Positions 11,038 through 20,955 of a stretch of 64,000 nucleotides of DNA are shown here, piece after piece. The number at the start of each line of letters is the position of its first letter. Position 1 is the first letter of the stretch. The notes beneath the pieces were generated by a model, which saw only the letters and a list, made by a program, of their open reading frames with translations, searched no databases and had not been told where the DNA came from. The position numbers were made by a program, and so were the translations under genes. The stretch spans positions 5,291,501 through 5,355,500 of the forward strand of contig NZ_CP107996.1 of assembly GCF_036088315.1 (NCBI RefSeq), given 5' to 3'. Origin of the DNA: Streptomyces sp. NBC_00344 (GTDB taxonomy: Bacteria; Actinomycetota; Actinomycetes; Streptomycetales; Streptomycetaceae).

Positions 11038-12360
11038 GTGATCTCACGAATCGATCTGCGCGGCGACGCCCTCCCCGAGGGCGGCGCGCTGCGCGACCTG
11101 CTGCCCCGTGCCGACTTCGACGTACAGGCCGCCCTGGAAAAGGTCCGGCCCATCTGCGAGGACGTGCATCATCGCGGCGACGCGGCGCTGGTCGAGTACG
11201 CGGAGAAATTCGACGGTGTGCAGCTCGCACGGGTGCGGGTGCCCGCCGAGGCGCTGAGTGCCGCACTCGCACAGCTCGATCCGGAGGTCAGGGCGGCACT
11301 CGAGGAGTCCATCCGCCGCGCCAGGCTGGTGCACCGCGCCCAGCGCCGCAGCGACCACACCACCCAGGTCGTCCCCGGCGGCCAGGTCACCGAGAAATGG
11401 GTGCCGGTCGGGCGGGTGGGGCTCTATGCCCCGGGCGGACGTTCCGTGTACCCGTCCTCGGTGATCATGAACGTGGTCCCCGCCCAGGAGGCCGGCGTCG
11501 AGTCGATCGCCCTCGCATCCCCCGCGCAGAAGGAGTCGGGCGGCCTGCCGCACCCGACGATCCTGGCGGCCTGCGCGCTGCTCGGCGTCGACGAGGTGTA
11601 CGCGGCCGGCGGGGCAACCGCCGTCGCGATGTTCGCGTACGGCACAGAGTCCTGCGCCCCGGCGGACATGGTCACCGGCCCCGGCAACATCTGGGTCGCC
11701 GCGGCCAAGCGGTACTTCACCGGCCGCATCGGCATCGACACCGAAGCGGGCCCCACCGAGATCGCGGTTCTCGCCGACTCCACCGCTGACCCGGCGCATG
11801 TCGCGGCGGACCTGATCAGCCAGGCCGAGCACGACCCGCTGGCGGCCGCAGTGCTGGTCACCGACTCCCCGGAGCTCGCCGACGCGGTCGAGAGGGAACT
11901 GGTCCCGCAGATCGCCGCGACCAAGCACGTCGAGGACCGGATCGTCCCGGCACTCCAGGGCAAGCAGTCCGCGATCGTCCTGGTCGAGTCCATTGACGAC
12001 GGCCTGAAGGTCGTCGACGCGTACGGCGCCGAACACCTGGAGATCCAGACCGCCGACGCCGCCGCGGTGGCCGACCGGGTACGCAACGCCGGAGCGGTCT
12101 TCGTCGGCCCCTGGGCCCCGGTCTCGCTCGGTGACTACTGCGCGGGCTCCAACCACGTCCTGCCGACCGGTGGCTGCGCCTGCCACTCGTCCGGCCTCTC
12201 GGTCCAGTCGTTCCTGCGCGGCATCCATGTCGTGGACTACACCCGCGACGCGCTCGCCGAGGTCACCCACCACGTGGTGACGCTCGCCGACGCCGAGGAT
12301 CTGCCCGCGCACGGCGCCGCAATGAGGGCGCGCTTCGACTGGAAGGTGCCGAACGCATGA
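11038..12360 (+). CDS. hisD: Histidinol dehydrogenase
   Basis: A 440-residue enzyme for the last two steps of histidine synthesis (L-histidinol to L-histidine with two NAD+). It has the signature region [14 protein letters not shown] and [11 protein letters not shown]. Zinc-ligand and catalytic residues are present in SQAEHDP and in the C-terminal HxxxLPTGG and [10 protein letters not shown] regions. The start is GTG 11038 (ISRIDLRGD); the frame opens further upstream at 10954 but matches nothing there. It is the first gene of the his operon and its stop overlaps hisC (ATGA). Confidence 0.98.
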   Translation: MISRIDLRGDALPEGGALRDLLPRADFDVQAALEKVRPICEDVHHRGDAALVEYAEKFDGVQLARVRVPAEALSAALAQLDPEVRAALEESIRRARLVHRAQRRSDHTTQVVPGGQVTEKWVPVGRVGLYAPGGRSVYPSSVIMNVVPAQEAGVESIALASPAQKESGGLPHPTILAACALLGVDEVYAAGGATAVAMFAYGTESCAPADMVTGPGNIWVAAAKRYFTGRIGIDTEAGPTEIAVLADSTADPAHVAADLISQAEHDPLAAAVLVTDSPELADAVERELVPQIAATKHVEDRIVPALQGKQSAIVLVESIDDGLKVVDAYGAEHLEIQTADAAAVADRVRNAGAVFVGPWAPVSLGDYCAGSNHVLPTGGCACHSSGLSVQSFLRGIHVVDYTRDALAEVTHHVVTLADAEDLPAHGAAMRARFDWKVPNA

Positions 12361-13520
12361 CACACCCCGACCCGACCGGCTCCGTGACCGGCCCCCGCGT
12401 GGCGGACACCGGTGCGGCACGTATCGACGATCTGCCGGTACGGGAGGAGCTGCGCGGCAAGTCCCCCTACGGCGCGCCCCAGCTGGATGTCGCCGTACGG
12501 CTGAACACCAACGAGAACCCGTACCCGCTGCCCGATGTGCTGGTCGAACGCATCACCGAACGGGTACGGGAGGCGGCCCGCTCCCTCAACCGCTACCCCG
12601 ACCGGGACGCGGTCGAGCTGCGTACCGAACTCGCCAGGTACCTCAGCCGCACCGCCGGGCACCACGTCTCCACGGCCCATGTGTGGGCGGCGAACGGTTC
12701 GAACGAGGTCATCCAGCAGCTGCTGCAGACCTTCGGCGGGCCAGGACGCACCGCCATCGGCTTCGAACCCTCGTACTCGATGCATGCCCTGATCGCACGC
12801 GGCACCGGCACCGGCTGGATCTCCGGCCCGCGCAACGACGACTTCACCATCGACGTCGCGGCGGCCGAGCGGGCCATCGCCGAGCACAAGCCGGATGTCG
12901 TCTTCATCACCTCGCCCAACAATCCGACCGGCACGGCCGTGGACACCGAAACGGTCGTCGCGCTGTTCGACGCCGCTCAGGCGGCGGGTCCGTCGATGGT
13001 CGTGGTCGACGAGGCGTACGGCGAGTTCAGCCACGCGCCCTCGCTGCTCCCGCTGATCGAGGGCCGCCCCAACCTGGTGCTCTCCCGCACCATGTCCAAG
13101 GCCTTCGGCGCGGCGGGCCTGCGGCTCGGCTACCTCGCCGCGGACCCCGCCGTGGTGGACGCCGTCCAGCTGGTACGGCTGCCGTACCACCTGTCGTCCA
13201 TCACCCAGGCCACCGCGCTCGCCGCCCTGGAGCACACCGATACCCTGCTGCAGTACGTCGAGCAGCTGAAGGCCGAACGCGACCGTCTGGTCGCCGAGCT
13301 GCGCTCCATCGGCTACGACGTCACCGCGTCGGACGCCAACTTCATCCAGTTCGGTCGCTTCGACGACGCCCGCGTCGCATGGCGGGCGATCCTCGAACAC
13401 GGCGTCCTGATCAGGGACAACGGGGTTCCCGGGTGGCTGCGGGTCTCCGTGGGCACCCCGGCCGAGAACGACGCGTTCCTCGAAGCGGCACGCGCACTGC
13501 ACAAGGAGATCACCGCATGA
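12357..13520 (+). CDS. hisC: Histidinol-phosphate aminotransferase
   Basis: A 387-residue fold-type I PLP enzyme that converts imidazole-acetol phosphate and glutamate to histidinol phosphate. It shows [10 protein letters not shown] near the N-terminus, [18 protein letters not shown], and the PLP lysine in SRTMSKAFG. It overlaps hisD and hisB by 4 bases each. The N-terminal ~30 residues are a variable extension. Confidence 0.97.
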   Translation: MTHPDPTGSVTGPRVADTGAARIDDLPVREELRGKSPYGAPQLDVAVRLNTNENPYPLPDVLVERITERVREAARSLNRYPDRDAVELRTELARYLSRTAGHHVSTAHVWAANGSNEVIQQLLQTFGGPGRTAIGFEPSYSMHALIARGTGTGWISGPRNDDFTIDVAAAERAIAEHKPDVVFITSPNNPTGTAVDTETVVALFDAAQAAGPSMVVVDEAYGEFSHAPSLLPLIEGRPNLVLSRTMSKAFGAAGLRLGYLAADPAVVDAVQLVRLPYHLSSITQATALAALEHTDTLLQYVEQLKAERDRLVAELRSIGYDVTASDANFIQFGRFDDARVAWRAILEHGVLIRDNGVPGWLRVSVGTPAENDAFLEAARALHKEITA

Positions 13521-14119
13521 CTCGCGTGGGCCGCATCGGACGTGTGGAACGCACCACCAAGGAGACCTCGGTCGTCGTCGAGATCAACCTCGACGGCACC
13601 GGCAGGGTCGATGTGTCGACAGGCGTCGGCTTCTACGACCACATGCTCGACCAGCTGGGCCGCCACGGGCTCTTCGACCTCACGGTCAAGACCGACGGCG
13701 ATCTGCACATCGACTCCCACCACACCATCGAGGACACGGCGCTGGCGATCGGCGCCGCCTTCAAGCAGGCGCTGGGCGACAAGGTGGGGATCTACCGGTT
13801 CGGCAACTGCACGGTTCCGTTGGACGAGTCCCTCGCCCAGGTCACCGTGGATCTCTCCGGCCGTCCGTATCTGGTGCACACCGAGCCGGAGAACATGGCG
13901 CCGATGATCGGCTCCTACGACACGACGATGACCCGGCACATCCTGGAGTCGTTCGTCGCCCAGGCACAGATCGCGCTGCATGTGCACGTACCGTACGGAC
14001 GCAACGCACACCACATCGTGGAGTGTCAGTTCAAGGCCCTGGCCCGCGCACTGCGTTACGCGTCCGAACACGACCCGCGTGCCGCGGGCATCCTTCCTTC
14101 GACCAAGGGCGCACTGTAA
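13517..14119 (+). CDS. hisB: Imidazoleglycerol-phosphate dehydratase
   Basis: A 200-residue monofunctional HisB without the phosphatase domain that is fused in enterobacteria. Both metal-binding halves are visible: [14 protein letters not shown] with [14 protein letters not shown], and [20 protein letters not shown]. The start is ATG 13517 inside the hisC stop (ATGA). Confidence 0.98.
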   Translation: MTRVGRIGRVERTTKETSVVVEINLDGTGRVDVSTGVGFYDHMLDQLGRHGLFDLTVKTDGDLHIDSHHTIEDTALAIGAAFKQALGDKVGIYRFGNCTVPLDESLAQVTVDLSGRPYLVHTEPENMAPMIGSYDTTMTRHILESFVAQAQIALHVHVPYGRNAHHIVECQFKALARALRYASEHDPRAAGILPSTKGAL

Positions 14120-14121
14120 GC

Positions 14122-14289
14122 ATGACTGGCCTCAACACCATCCTGATCGTCGTCGGACTGTTCCTGCTCGGCGGTGTCTACTCCTTCTACAAGCAGAAGA
14201 TGCCCGCGAGCCTGCTCATCCTGCTCTCCCTCGGCTCGGTGATGTGCCTGGCCGCGGGTGTGATGCGTATCCAGGGGATCTGGTCATGA
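14122..14289 (+). CDS. Small two-helix membrane protein in the his operon
   Basis: A 55-residue protein beginning [13 protein letters not shown] with two hydrophobic segments (residues ~5-22 and ~28-46) joined by YKQKMPAS. It begins 2 bases after the hisB stop and its stop overlaps the hisH start (ATGA), so it is translated as part of the operon. It has no resemblance to a histidine enzyme. Function unknown; a membrane tether or regulator is only a guess. Confidence 0.8.
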   Translation: MTGLNTILIVVGLFLLGGVYSFYKQKMPASLLILLSLGSVMCLAAGVMRIQGIWS

Positions 14290-14942
14290 GCGCGCCCGGG
14301 ACGACCGCGCGCAAGAAGGTCGTGGTCTTCGACTACGGCTTCGGCAATGTCCGATCGGCGGAGCGCGCCCTCGCCCACGTCGGTGCGGATGTCGAGATCA
14401 CCCGCGACTTCGACCGGGCGATGAACGCCGACGGGCTGCTCGTGCCCGGCGTCGGAGCCTTCTCGGCCTGCATGCAGGGCCTCAAGGAGGCCCGCGGCGA
14501 CTGGATCGTCGGCCGCCGGCTGGCCGGCGGCCGGCCGGTCATGGGCATCTGCGTCGGGATGCAGATCCTCTTCGAGCGCGGCATCGAGCACGGTGTGGAG
14601 ACCACGGGCCTCGACGAGTGGCCCGGTACGGTCGGTCCGCTCAAGGCCGACGTCGTACCGCACATGGGGTGGAACACCGTTGAGCCCCCCGAGGACTCCG
14701 AGCTCTTCGCCGGCGTCGACCCAGGAGCGCGCTTCTACTTCGTGCACTCCTACGCGGCGCACGACTGGTCGCTGGAAGTCACCAACGCCAGGATCCGCGC
14801 CCCGCGCGTGACCTGGGCCACTCATGGCGAGCGCTTCGTGGCCGCCGTGGAGAACGGCCCGCTGAGGGCCACCCAGTTCCACCCCGAGAAGTCCGGCGAC
14901 GCCGGCGCCCAGCTGCTGACCAACTGGATCGGAACCCTGTGA
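14286..14942 (+). CDS. hisH: Imidazole glycerol phosphate synthase, glutaminase subunit
   Basis: A 218-residue class I glutamine amidotransferase that feeds ammonia to HisF. The catalytic triad is visible: the nucleophile Cys in GICVGMQ and the His and Glu in FHPEKSG. The oxyanion-strand sequence GVGAFSACM is also present. It starts at ATG 14286, overlapping the small membrane protein, and ends overlapping priA. Confidence 0.97.
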   Translation: MSAPGTTARKKVVVFDYGFGNVRSAERALAHVGADVEITRDFDRAMNADGLLVPGVGAFSACMQGLKEARGDWIVGRRLAGGRPVMGICVGMQILFERGIEHGVETTGLDEWPGTVGPLKADVVPHMGWNTVEPPEDSELFAGVDPGARFYFVHSYAAHDWSLEVTNARIRAPRVTWATHGERFVAAVENGPLRATQFHPEKSGDAGAQLLTNWIGTL

Positions 14943-15679
14943 TGTCTGCGTTGCAGAAGAAGCTCGAACTCCTCCCCGCCGTCGATGTCCGCGACGGCCA
15001 GGCGGTCCGTCTCGTCCATGGCGAGTCCGGCTCGGAGACCTCCTACGGTTCCCCGCTGGAAGCCGCACTCGCCTGGCAGCGCGCCGGCGCCGAGTGGCTG
15101 CATCTGGTGGACCTCGACGCGGCCTTCGGCACCGGCGACAACCGGCAGCTGATCTCCGAGGTGGCCGAGGCGATGGACATCAAGGTCGAGCTGTCGGGCG
15201 GCATCCGTGACGACGCCTCGCTCGCCGCCGCGCTGGCCACCGGCTGCACCCGGGTCAATCTCGGCACAGCCGCCCTGGAGAGCCCCGAATGGGTCGCCAA
15301 AATCATCGCCGAGTACGGCGACAGGATCGCCGTCGGACTCGACGTGCGGGGTACGACGCTGCGTGGCCGGGGCTGGACCCGTGACGGCGGCGACCTCTAC
15401 GAGACGCTGGCCCGGCTCGACGCCGAGGGCTGCGCCCGCTATGTCGTCACCGACATCGCCAAGGACGGCACCCTTCAGGGCCCCAACCTGGAACTGCTGA
15501 AGAACGTCTGCGCCGCCACCGACAAGCCCGTCGTCGCATCGGGCGGTGTCTCCTCCCTGGACGACCTGCGGGCCATCGCCTCGCTGGTTCCCGCGGGCGT
15601 CGAGGGCGCGATCGTCGGCAAGGCGCTGTACGCGAAGGCCTTCACCCTTCAGGAGGCGCTCGAAGTGGTGTCGGTATGA
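14942..15679 (+). CDS. priA: Phosphoribosyl isomerase A (HisA/TrpF bifunctional)
   Basis: A 245-residue (beta/alpha)8 isomerase acting on ProFAR (histidine) and PRA (tryptophan). The catalytic Asp15 lies in PAVDVRDGQ, and the second acid lies in [12 protein letters not shown]. The Arg-Gly-Trp of GRGWTRDGG is the PriA feature used for the TrpF substrate. No separate trpF is seen anywhere in the window, which fits the bifunctional role known in Streptomyces and Mycobacterium. Start ATG 14942 or GTG 14939; hisH overlaps it. Confidence 0.95.
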   Translation: MSALQKKLELLPAVDVRDGQAVRLVHGESGSETSYGSPLEAALAWQRAGAEWLHLVDLDAAFGTGDNRQLISEVAEAMDIKVELSGGIRDDASLAAALATGCTRVNLGTAALESPEWVAKIIAEYGDRIAVGLDVRGTTLRGRGWTRDGGDLYETLARLDAEGCARYVVTDIAKDGTLQGPNLELLKNVCAATDKPVVASGGVSSLDDLRAIASLVPAGVEGAIVGKALYAKAFTLQEALEVVSV

Positions 15680-16071
15680 GCGAAGTCCGCCGCATCACAT
15701 CGGGCGGGCCGTGGGAGGAGAGCGTCGGTTACTCCCGCGCGGTGGAACTCCCGAACGGTCTGGTCCTCGTCTCCGGCTGCACCTCGATCGTCAACGGCCA
15801 GATCTCGGCCGGCGGCCCCTACGACCAGGCTGTCACCGCCTTCGGTGTCGCCATCGACGCGCTCGGGCAACTCGGTCTCGGGGCCCGGCACGTGGTCCGC
15901 ACCAGGATGTACATCACCCACGCCCGGGACGTCGAGGAGGTGGGCCGCGCCCACAAGGAGCTGTTCGGCACGGTGCGCCCGGCCGCCTCGATGCTCATCG
16001 TCTCCGGCTTCATCGACCCGAGCCTGGTCGTCGAGGTCGAGGTCGACGCATATCGGGGGGACTCCGCATGA
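15676..16071 (+). CDS. RidA/YjgF family enamine/imine deaminase-like protein
   Basis: A 131-residue trimeric-family protein. It shows [18 protein letters not shown] at the start, the conserved Arg in [10 protein letters not shown], and the C-terminal [11 protein letters not shown]. Family members hydrolyse reactive imines such as 2-aminoacrylate that arise from PLP enzymes. It overlaps priA and hisF by 4 bases, so it is co-translated with them. The arginine that binds the substrate carboxylate in RidA is present, so activity is plausible. Confidence 0.9.
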   Translation: MSEVRRITSGGPWEESVGYSRAVELPNGLVLVSGCTSIVNGQISAGGPYDQAVTAFGVAIDALGQLGLGARHVVRTRMYITHARDVEEVGRAHKELFGTVRPAASMLIVSGFIDPSLVVEVEVDAYRGDSA

Positions 16072-16823
16072 CACTCGCCGTACGGGTCATCCCATGCCTC
16101 GACGTGGACAACGGCCGGGTCGTCAAGGGCGTCAACTTCCGGAATCTGCGCGACGCGGGAGACCCCGTCGAGATGGCCAAGCTCTATGACGCCGAGGGCG
16201 CCGACGAGTTGACCTTCCTCGACATCACCGCCTCGTCGGGCAATCGTGAGACGACCTACGACGTGGTGCGCCGCACCGCCGAGCAGGTCTTCATCCCGCT
16301 CACTGTCGGCGGCGGCGTACGGACCACCGAGGACGTGGACAAGCTGCTGCGGGCCGGCGCGGACAAGGTGGGTGTCAACACGGCGGCCATCGCCCGCCCG
16401 GAACTCATCCGGGAGATCGCCGAGCGCTTCGGACGCCAGGTGCTCGTCCTGTCCGTCGACGCCCGGCGCGCCGCCGACGGCTCGTTCGAGGTCACCACGC
16501 ACGGCGGACGCAAGGGAACCGGCATCGACGCCGTGGAATGGGCGCACCGGGCCGCCGAACTGGGCGCGGGCGAGATCCTGCTCAACTCCATGGACGCGGA
16601 CGGCACCAAGGATGGCTACGACACCGAGATGATCGCGGCGGTGCGCAGTCATGTCACCGTCCCGGTCATCGCGAGTGGCGGCGCCGGGGCCCTCGGCCAC
16701 TTCCCGCCGGCCATCACCGCCGGCGCGGACGCGGTGCTCGCCGCGTCGGTCTTCCACTTCGGCGATCTGCGGATCTCCCAGGTCAAGGACACACTGCGGG
16801 GGGCCGGTCACCCGGTCAGATAG
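16068..16823 (+). CDS. hisF: Imidazole glycerol phosphate synthase, cyclase subunit
   Basis: A 251-residue (beta/alpha)8 enzyme that with HisH makes imidazole glycerol phosphate and AICAR. The catalytic aspartates are seen in [14 protein letters not shown] and VLSVDARR. The phosphate loops TVGGGVRT and [11 protein letters not shown] are intact. It starts at ATG 16068 inside the ridA stop and is the last gene of this his operon. Confidence 0.98.
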   Translation: MTLAVRVIPCLDVDNGRVVKGVNFRNLRDAGDPVEMAKLYDAEGADELTFLDITASSGNRETTYDVVRRTAEQVFIPLTVGGGVRTTEDVDKLLRAGADKVGVNTAAIARPELIREIAERFGRQVLVLSVDARRAADGSFEVTTHGGRKGTGIDAVEWAHRAAELGAGEILLNSMDADGTKDGYDTEMIAAVRSHVTVPVIASGGAGALGHFPPAITAGADAVLAASVFHFGDLRISQVKDTLRGAGHPVR

Positions 16824-16894
16824 CGGCAGCCCGGTCCGCCCGCAGTGCGAAGACCGGTGTTCCGGCCGGTGCCCGGCGACAGACGAGCCGCCAT

Positions 16895-16927
16895 GTGGAA
16901 ACCGCCGACGAATACGGGGGTTTCCAC
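16895..16927. terminator. Hairpin between convergent hisF and hydrolase genes
   Basis: GTGGAAACC at 16895-16903 pairs with GGTTTCCAC at 16919-16927. It lies in the 141-base gap where hisF and the minus-strand hydrolase converge, so it probably ends both. Confidence 0.6.
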
Positions 16928-16964
16928 CCGGTGGCTCCCCGAAGGCGGACGGGTCCGTTCCCTG

Positions 16965-17759
16965 TCAGGGTGCGTCGTCGTCCGTCAGGAAACCGGCGAT
17001 GGACGAAGCGAACCCGGGATCGCGCACCACGGTCAGGTGGTCACCCGGCAGCACCCGCAGCAGGGCCCCGTCGACGGCGGCGGCCAGCACCTCGGGGCGG
17101 ACGGCCAGCGGGTCCTTGTCCCCGGCCAGTACCAGTGCCGGAATCCTGATCCGTTCCAGTGGCATCGGCCCGCGCTGCGCCGCCCCCAAGTGGGCGACCA
17201 GCGCGGGCCGGTGTGCGCCCACCGCGTCGGCCAGCATCCGGAACGCGGCCGCCGCGGCGGGCGCGTCCGCCGGGTCGTCGACGCTCAGCGCCCGGGCCAC
17301 CAGCTCCACCGGCATCGCCCTGGTGTCGAGGCCGCCGACCTCCACCACACCCGCGCCCACCCCGCCGATCACCAGCCGGGTGATACGCGGGTCGGCGGTC
17401 GCGGCGAGCAGGGCGACCACGGCGCCCATCGAGTAGCCCGCCAGATGGATCCGGCCGGCCCCCGTCAGATCGATCAGCTCGCCGACATCGCGGGCCATCA
17501 CCCGCTCCCCGTAACTGCCCGGGTCCTCGGGCTTGGCGGACGAGCCGTGGCCACGGGCATCGAGGGCGAGCACCCGGCGGCCCCGGGCGACCAGTGCGTC
17601 CACCACGCCCGACGACTCCCAGTTGAGCCTGGCGTGTGCGGCGAAGCCGTGCAGCAGCAGTACCGGTGGCCGGGCGCTCTCCTCTCCCCACGCGTAGTAG
17701 CGCAGGGACAGCCCGTCGGATGTGCGCAGGGTGTGCGGCGTGTGCGGCGCAGAGGTCAT
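16965..17759 (-). CDS. Alpha/beta hydrolase
   Basis: A 264-residue alpha/beta-hydrolase fold protein starting at ATG 17759 (MTSAPHTPH). It has the oxyanion segment LLLHGFAAH, the nucleophile elbow GYSMGAV, the acid in LAGDKDPLA, and the catalytic His in PGDHLTVV. It has no signal peptide, so it is cytoplasmic. The substrate is unknown. The frame extends upstream to 17861 but that part is not family-like. Confidence 0.88.
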   Translation of the reverse strand: MTSAPHTPHTLRTSDGLSLRYYAWGEESARPPVLLLHGFAAHARLNWESSGVVDALVARGRRVLALDARGHGSSAKPEDPGSYGERVMARDVGELIDLTGAGRIHLAGYSMGAVVALLAATADPRITRLVIGGVGAGVVEVGGLDTRAMPVELVARALSVDDPADAPAAAAAFRMLADAVGAHRPALVAHLGAAQRGPMPLERIRIPALVLAGDKDPLAVRPEVLAAAVDGALLRVLPGDHLTVVRDPGFASSIAGFLTDDDAP

Positions 17760-17794
17760 GCGCACAAGGTAGGTGCGGACACCGTCCGATGCGC

Positions 17795-18085
17795 CGGGGG
17801 TGTGCGGGTGCACCGGCGCCCCGGACGTCCTGGCGGGTGCCCAGCACCTCGCGCCCCGCACGGGTACCTGCGGGCGCCTGTCCGCGGGAAGGCGGCTCTG
17901 TGCTCCGCCGTCCGGCTGGGCACCGGGGGAACGCGGCGCCGCCCGCGCCCGCCTCTCCTGTCACCGCGACACCGTCCTGAACCGGCTGCGCCGCTTCGAG
18001 CGGCTCACCGGACGTCCTGGCGCGCCTCGCCGACGCGGTCGAGGTCTTCCTCGCGCCCACCGCCCGCAGCCCGGCAGCTTCTCGG
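17795..18085 (+). pseudogene. Decayed PucR/CdaR-type regulator remnant
   Basis: The 415-base gap between the hydrolase and the ArsR gene holds pieces of one regulator. Near 17821 a frame reads DVLAGAQHLA, like the start of a PucR N-terminal domain. From about 17930 a frame reads GAARARLSCHRDTVLNRL and goes on to RRFERLTGR, the helix-turn-helix end of PucR regulators. Just after LTGR the homology jumps frame to DVLARLADAVEVFLAPTAR. This indicates a large internal deletion plus at least one frameshift. A 15-base exact repeat, CCGGACGTCCTGGCG, lies at 17821-17835 and 18008-18022 and may mark the rearrangement. Confidence 0.55.
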
Positions 18086-18125
18086 CGACCGGCCCGTGGC
18101 GCCCGGCCGATCCACGCACATCAAA

Positions 18126-18147
18126 TTGCGCAAATAATATTGTGCAA
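18126..18147. promoter_or_regulatory. Inverted-repeat operator before the ArsR-type gene
   Basis: TTGCGCAA, a six-base ATAATA spacer and TTGTGCAA form an imperfect palindrome in an AT-rich patch, 27 bases before the regulator start. Each half is itself nearly palindromic. The position and form fit an autoregulatory winged-helix operator covering the promoter of the regulator and MFS genes. Confidence 0.55.
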
Positions 18148-18174
18148 GTTTTCTTTTCTGTTTACGGTGGAGGC

Positions 18175-18768
18175 ATGGCAGACGCGCCCGGAGAACTCCG
18201 CAGGATCACCGATCTCGACACCCTGAAGGCGTTCGGGCACCCGTTGCGGATGCGCCTCTACCGCTCGCTCTACGTCGCCCGCACGGCCACCGCTTCGCAC
18301 CTCGCCGAACAGGTCGACGAGGCTGTTTCGCTGGTCAGCTACCATCTGCGCAAGCTCGCCGAACACGGGCTGATCGAGCAGGCCGAGGCGCAGAGCGGCG
18401 ACGGCCGCGAGCGGTGGTGGCAGGTCGTGGCACAGGGCCTCAGTTTCCACGACGAGGACTTCAGAGATGCCCCGGAGAAGGCCGCGACCCATGCCGCGGT
18501 CGGCAGGATGGCCTTCGAGCAGCACGCCGACATGTACCGCGCCCACCTGGACTCCCGGTCCGCCTGGCCGCCCGAGTGGCGCAGCGCGTCCTTCGGCAGC
18601 GAGTATCTGCCACGGCTCACCGCGCCCGAGCTCGCGGAGCTCAGCAGGGAGATGGACGCCCTGATGCGGAGATACAGCGAGATGGCCCGCCGGGCCGAGG
18701 AAGCGGGCGACACCGCCGGCCGCGAGAACGTCGCACTGCATGTGTACGGCTTCCCGTTCCGTGTCTGA
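18175..18768 (+). CDS. ArsR-type winged-helix transcriptional regulator
   Basis: A 197-residue regulator starting at ATG 18175 with a GGAGG ribosome site. Residues ~10-95 form the winged helix: DTLKAFGHPLRMRLYRSL, then ASHLAEQVDEAVSLVSYHLRKLAEHGL. The C-terminal half is helical, with no metal-binding cysteine cluster, so the ligand is likely organic. It is followed after 162 bases by an MFS exporter, a common repressor and pump pairing, and is preceded by a good operator candidate. Confidence 0.88.
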   Translation: MADAPGELRRITDLDTLKAFGHPLRMRLYRSLYVARTATASHLAEQVDEAVSLVSYHLRKLAEHGLIEQAEAQSGDGRERWWQVVAQGLSFHDEDFRDAPEKAATHAAVGRMAFEQHADMYRAHLDSRSAWPPEWRSASFGSEYLPRLTAPELAELSREMDALMRRYSEMARRAEEAGDTAGRENVALHVYGFPFRV

Positions 18769-18930
18769 TCAACGGGCGGCTGCCGGGTGTCGCGCGCCTG
18801 ATCCGTGGCGCGAAGGCCGATCCGCACCACAGACCCGACCGCGACCCGACCGCGGAAGGACGTGTCCGCACGCACCAACCCGTCCGCACCGGAGACCGAT
18901 CCGTATCCGAGACCGAGAGGACCGGCCAGC

Positions 18931-20172
18931 ATGAGCACGACCGCTGTCATACCCGCGGTTCCGCTGGAACGCCCCGCCCACCGCGACGGCAACGTGCTGC
19001 GCTGGCTCGCCGCCTACACCGCGTCGATGGTCGGCGACAGCGTCTACTATCTGGCGCTCTCCTGGGCGGCGGCCCGCGTGGGAAGTCCCGCGCAGGCCGG
19101 CCTCGTGCTCGCTGTCGGCTCCGTGCCCCGGGCCCTGCTGATGCTGGGCGGGGGAGTGTTCGCCGACCGCTTCGGACCGCGCCGGGTCGTCATCGGCAGC
19201 GATGCCGCCCGGTCCGTGATCATCCTCGGGATGGCCGCCTGTCTGCTGTTCACCGGCCCCGCACTCGGGCTGCTGATCGCGACGGCGCTGGTCTTCGGCG
19301 TGGTCGACGCGCTGTTTCTGCCGGCCGTCGGCGCGTTGCCGCCGCGGATTACCACGGAGGGGCAGCTCGGCCGGGTTCAGGGGCTGCGGGGGCTTGCCGC
19401 CCGGATCGCCAACGTCACCGGTGCGCCGATCGGCGGCCTCGCGGTCGCGCTCGGCGGATCAGTGGCCGCCTTCACCGCGGCAGGCGCCCTCTTCGCGGTC
19501 TCGCTGGCGCTGCTGCTCACGGTGCGGATGTCGCCCCTGGCCGGCGGGGCGAGGAGCGAGAGCACCGCATGGCGCCGGCTCGCCGACGGGTTGCGCTACA
19601 TCCGGAGCCACCGGGTGCTGGCCCCGCTGATGGTTGTCCTCGCGGTCGGCGAGCTCGGTTTCGTCGGTCCGATGAACATCGGGCTCACCCTGCTCGCCCA
19701 GCAGCGCGGCTGGGGCGCCGCCGGGATGGGCTGGATCGTCGCGGCGTTCGGAACCGGCGCCGGAGCAGCCTCGCTGCTGCTCGCGGTACGGGGACGGATA
19801 CCGCGGGCCGGGCTGGTCCAGTCGTGCGCTCTGCTCGGCGGGGCGGCCTCCGCCGTCGGTCTCGCCTTCGCCCCTTCGGTCGTGCTCGCCGCCGCCGCCG
19901 GCGCCCTCATCGGGGCCCTGGCAGGGCTGAGCGGAGCGATCTGCGGGGCCTTGCTGCAGACCGTGACCGCACCCGCCTACCTGGGCCGGGTCACCTCGGT
20001 CGCCACCCTCTTCAGCCTCGGGATCGCGCCGCTCAGTTACCCGGTGACCGGTGCGGCGATCGGCGCCTGGGGCACCGGCCCGGTCTTCGTCGCCAGCGCG
20101 GCAGTCTGTGCCACGGGCGCCCTGACCGGGCTCGCCTCCCGGGTGCTGCGCCGCGTCGAACTCCCGCACTGA
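18931..20172 (+). CDS. MFS transporter (efflux type)
   Basis: A 413-residue membrane protein with about twelve hydrophobic segments, starting at ATG 18931 (MSTTAVIPAV). The motif between helices 2 and 3, GGGVFADRFGPRRVVI, is the major facilitator motif A. The overall form is like the EntS/MefA drug-proton antiporter group. An upstream in-frame ATG at 18805 adds a poor-quality extension and is unlikely. The neighbouring ArsR-type gene probably controls it. The substrate is unknown. Confidence 0.88.
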   Translation: MSTTAVIPAVPLERPAHRDGNVLRWLAAYTASMVGDSVYYLALSWAAARVGSPAQAGLVLAVGSVPRALLMLGGGVFADRFGPRRVVIGSDAARSVIILGMAACLLFTGPALGLLIATALVFGVVDALFLPAVGALPPRITTEGQLGRVQGLRGLAARIANVTGAPIGGLAVALGGSVAAFTAAGALFAVSLALLLTVRMSPLAGGARSESTAWRRLADGLRYIRSHRVLAPLMVVLAVGELGFVGPMNIGLTLLAQQRGWGAAGMGWIVAAFGTGAGAASLLLAVRGRIPRAGLVQSCALLGGAASAVGLAFAPSVVLAAAAGALIGALAGLSGAICGALLQTVTAPAYLGRVTSVATLFSLGIAPLSYPVTGAAIGAWGTGPVFVASAAVCATGALTGLASRVLRRVELPH

Positions 20173-20188
20173 CGGCACTGCCGCTGAC

Positions 20189-20219
20189 CGCACCGTGCGC
20201 TCGCCGGCCACACGGTGCG
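20189..20219. terminator. Bidirectional hairpin between convergent genes
   Basis: CGCACCGT at 20189-20196 pairs with ACGGTGCG at 20212-20219, in the 66-base gap between the MFS gene and the minus-strand TIGR03085 gene. Confidence 0.6.
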
Positions 20220-20238
20220 ACCGCACCGGCCGGCGCCG

Positions 20239-20871
20239 TCACATCCCGAGCTTGGCCTCGAGCGCCCTTGCCGACGCGTCCTTGTCGCCCTCCAGCTCCA
20301 CCTTCGCCGCCTCCTGCCGGCCGAAGGCGAAGATGGTCAGCTCGCCCGGCTCGCCGGTGACCGTCACCACCGGGGTGCCGCGGTGCGCGACCGCGGTCTG
20401 GCCGTCCGGGCGGCGCAGCACCAGCCCCACCGGCGCCTTGCGGCCGATCAGCCTGGCCGCCTTTTCCAGCCGCTTCCACAGCGCTTCCGAGAAGACCGGG
20501 TCCAGCTCGCGCGGCGACCAGTCGGGCTGCGCCCGCCGGACGTCCTCCGCGTGCACGAAGAACTCGACCGCGTTGGCGCCCTCGTCGATCTGCTTGACCG
20601 AGAAGGGCGAGAACTTCGGCGGCCCGGTACGGATCAGCTGGATCAGTTCCTCGTAGGGCTTCGCGGCGAATTCGCCCTGGACCCGGTCGAGGCGCCCCCT
20701 GAGCGCGTCGATCATGATCCCGCCCGCCGCGTCGAGACGGCGTTCGCGCACCACCACATGGGCGGCGAGCTCGCGGGTCCGCCAGCCGTGGCAGAGGGTC
20801 GGGGCGTCGGGCCCCGCCGCTTCCAACAGATCGGCCAGGAGAAGTCGTTCGCGCTTGGCATGGGTCGACAT
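20239..20871 (-). CDS. TIGR03085-family DinB-like metal-binding protein
   Basis: A 210-residue protein of the mycothiol-dependent maleylpyruvate isomerase-like (DinB) fold. Conserved family residues are in [41 protein letters not shown] and [11 protein letters not shown]. The histidines in the last two are the likely metal ligands. It starts at ATG 20871. The substrate is unknown; mycothiol-linked chemistry or detoxification is inferred from the family. It is divergent from hisI (84-base gap). Confidence 0.85.
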   Translation of the reverse strand: MSTHAKRERLLLADLLEAAGPDAPTLCHGWRTRELAAHVVVRERRLDAAGGIMIDALRGRLDRVQGEFAAKPYEELIQLIRTGPPKFSPFSVKQIDEGANAVEFFVHAEDVRRAQPDWSPRELDPVFSEALWKRLEKAARLIGRKAPVGLVLRRPDGQTAVAHRGTPVVTVTGEPGELTIFAFGRQEAAKVELEGDKDASARALEAKLGM

Positions 20872-20955
20872 GCCCGCCAGCGTACGACCGCGGCCTGTGT
20901 TCCGCCCAGTGGACGGCGCACTGCCGCGGCCCGTGGCCACGGCACAATGGACCCC

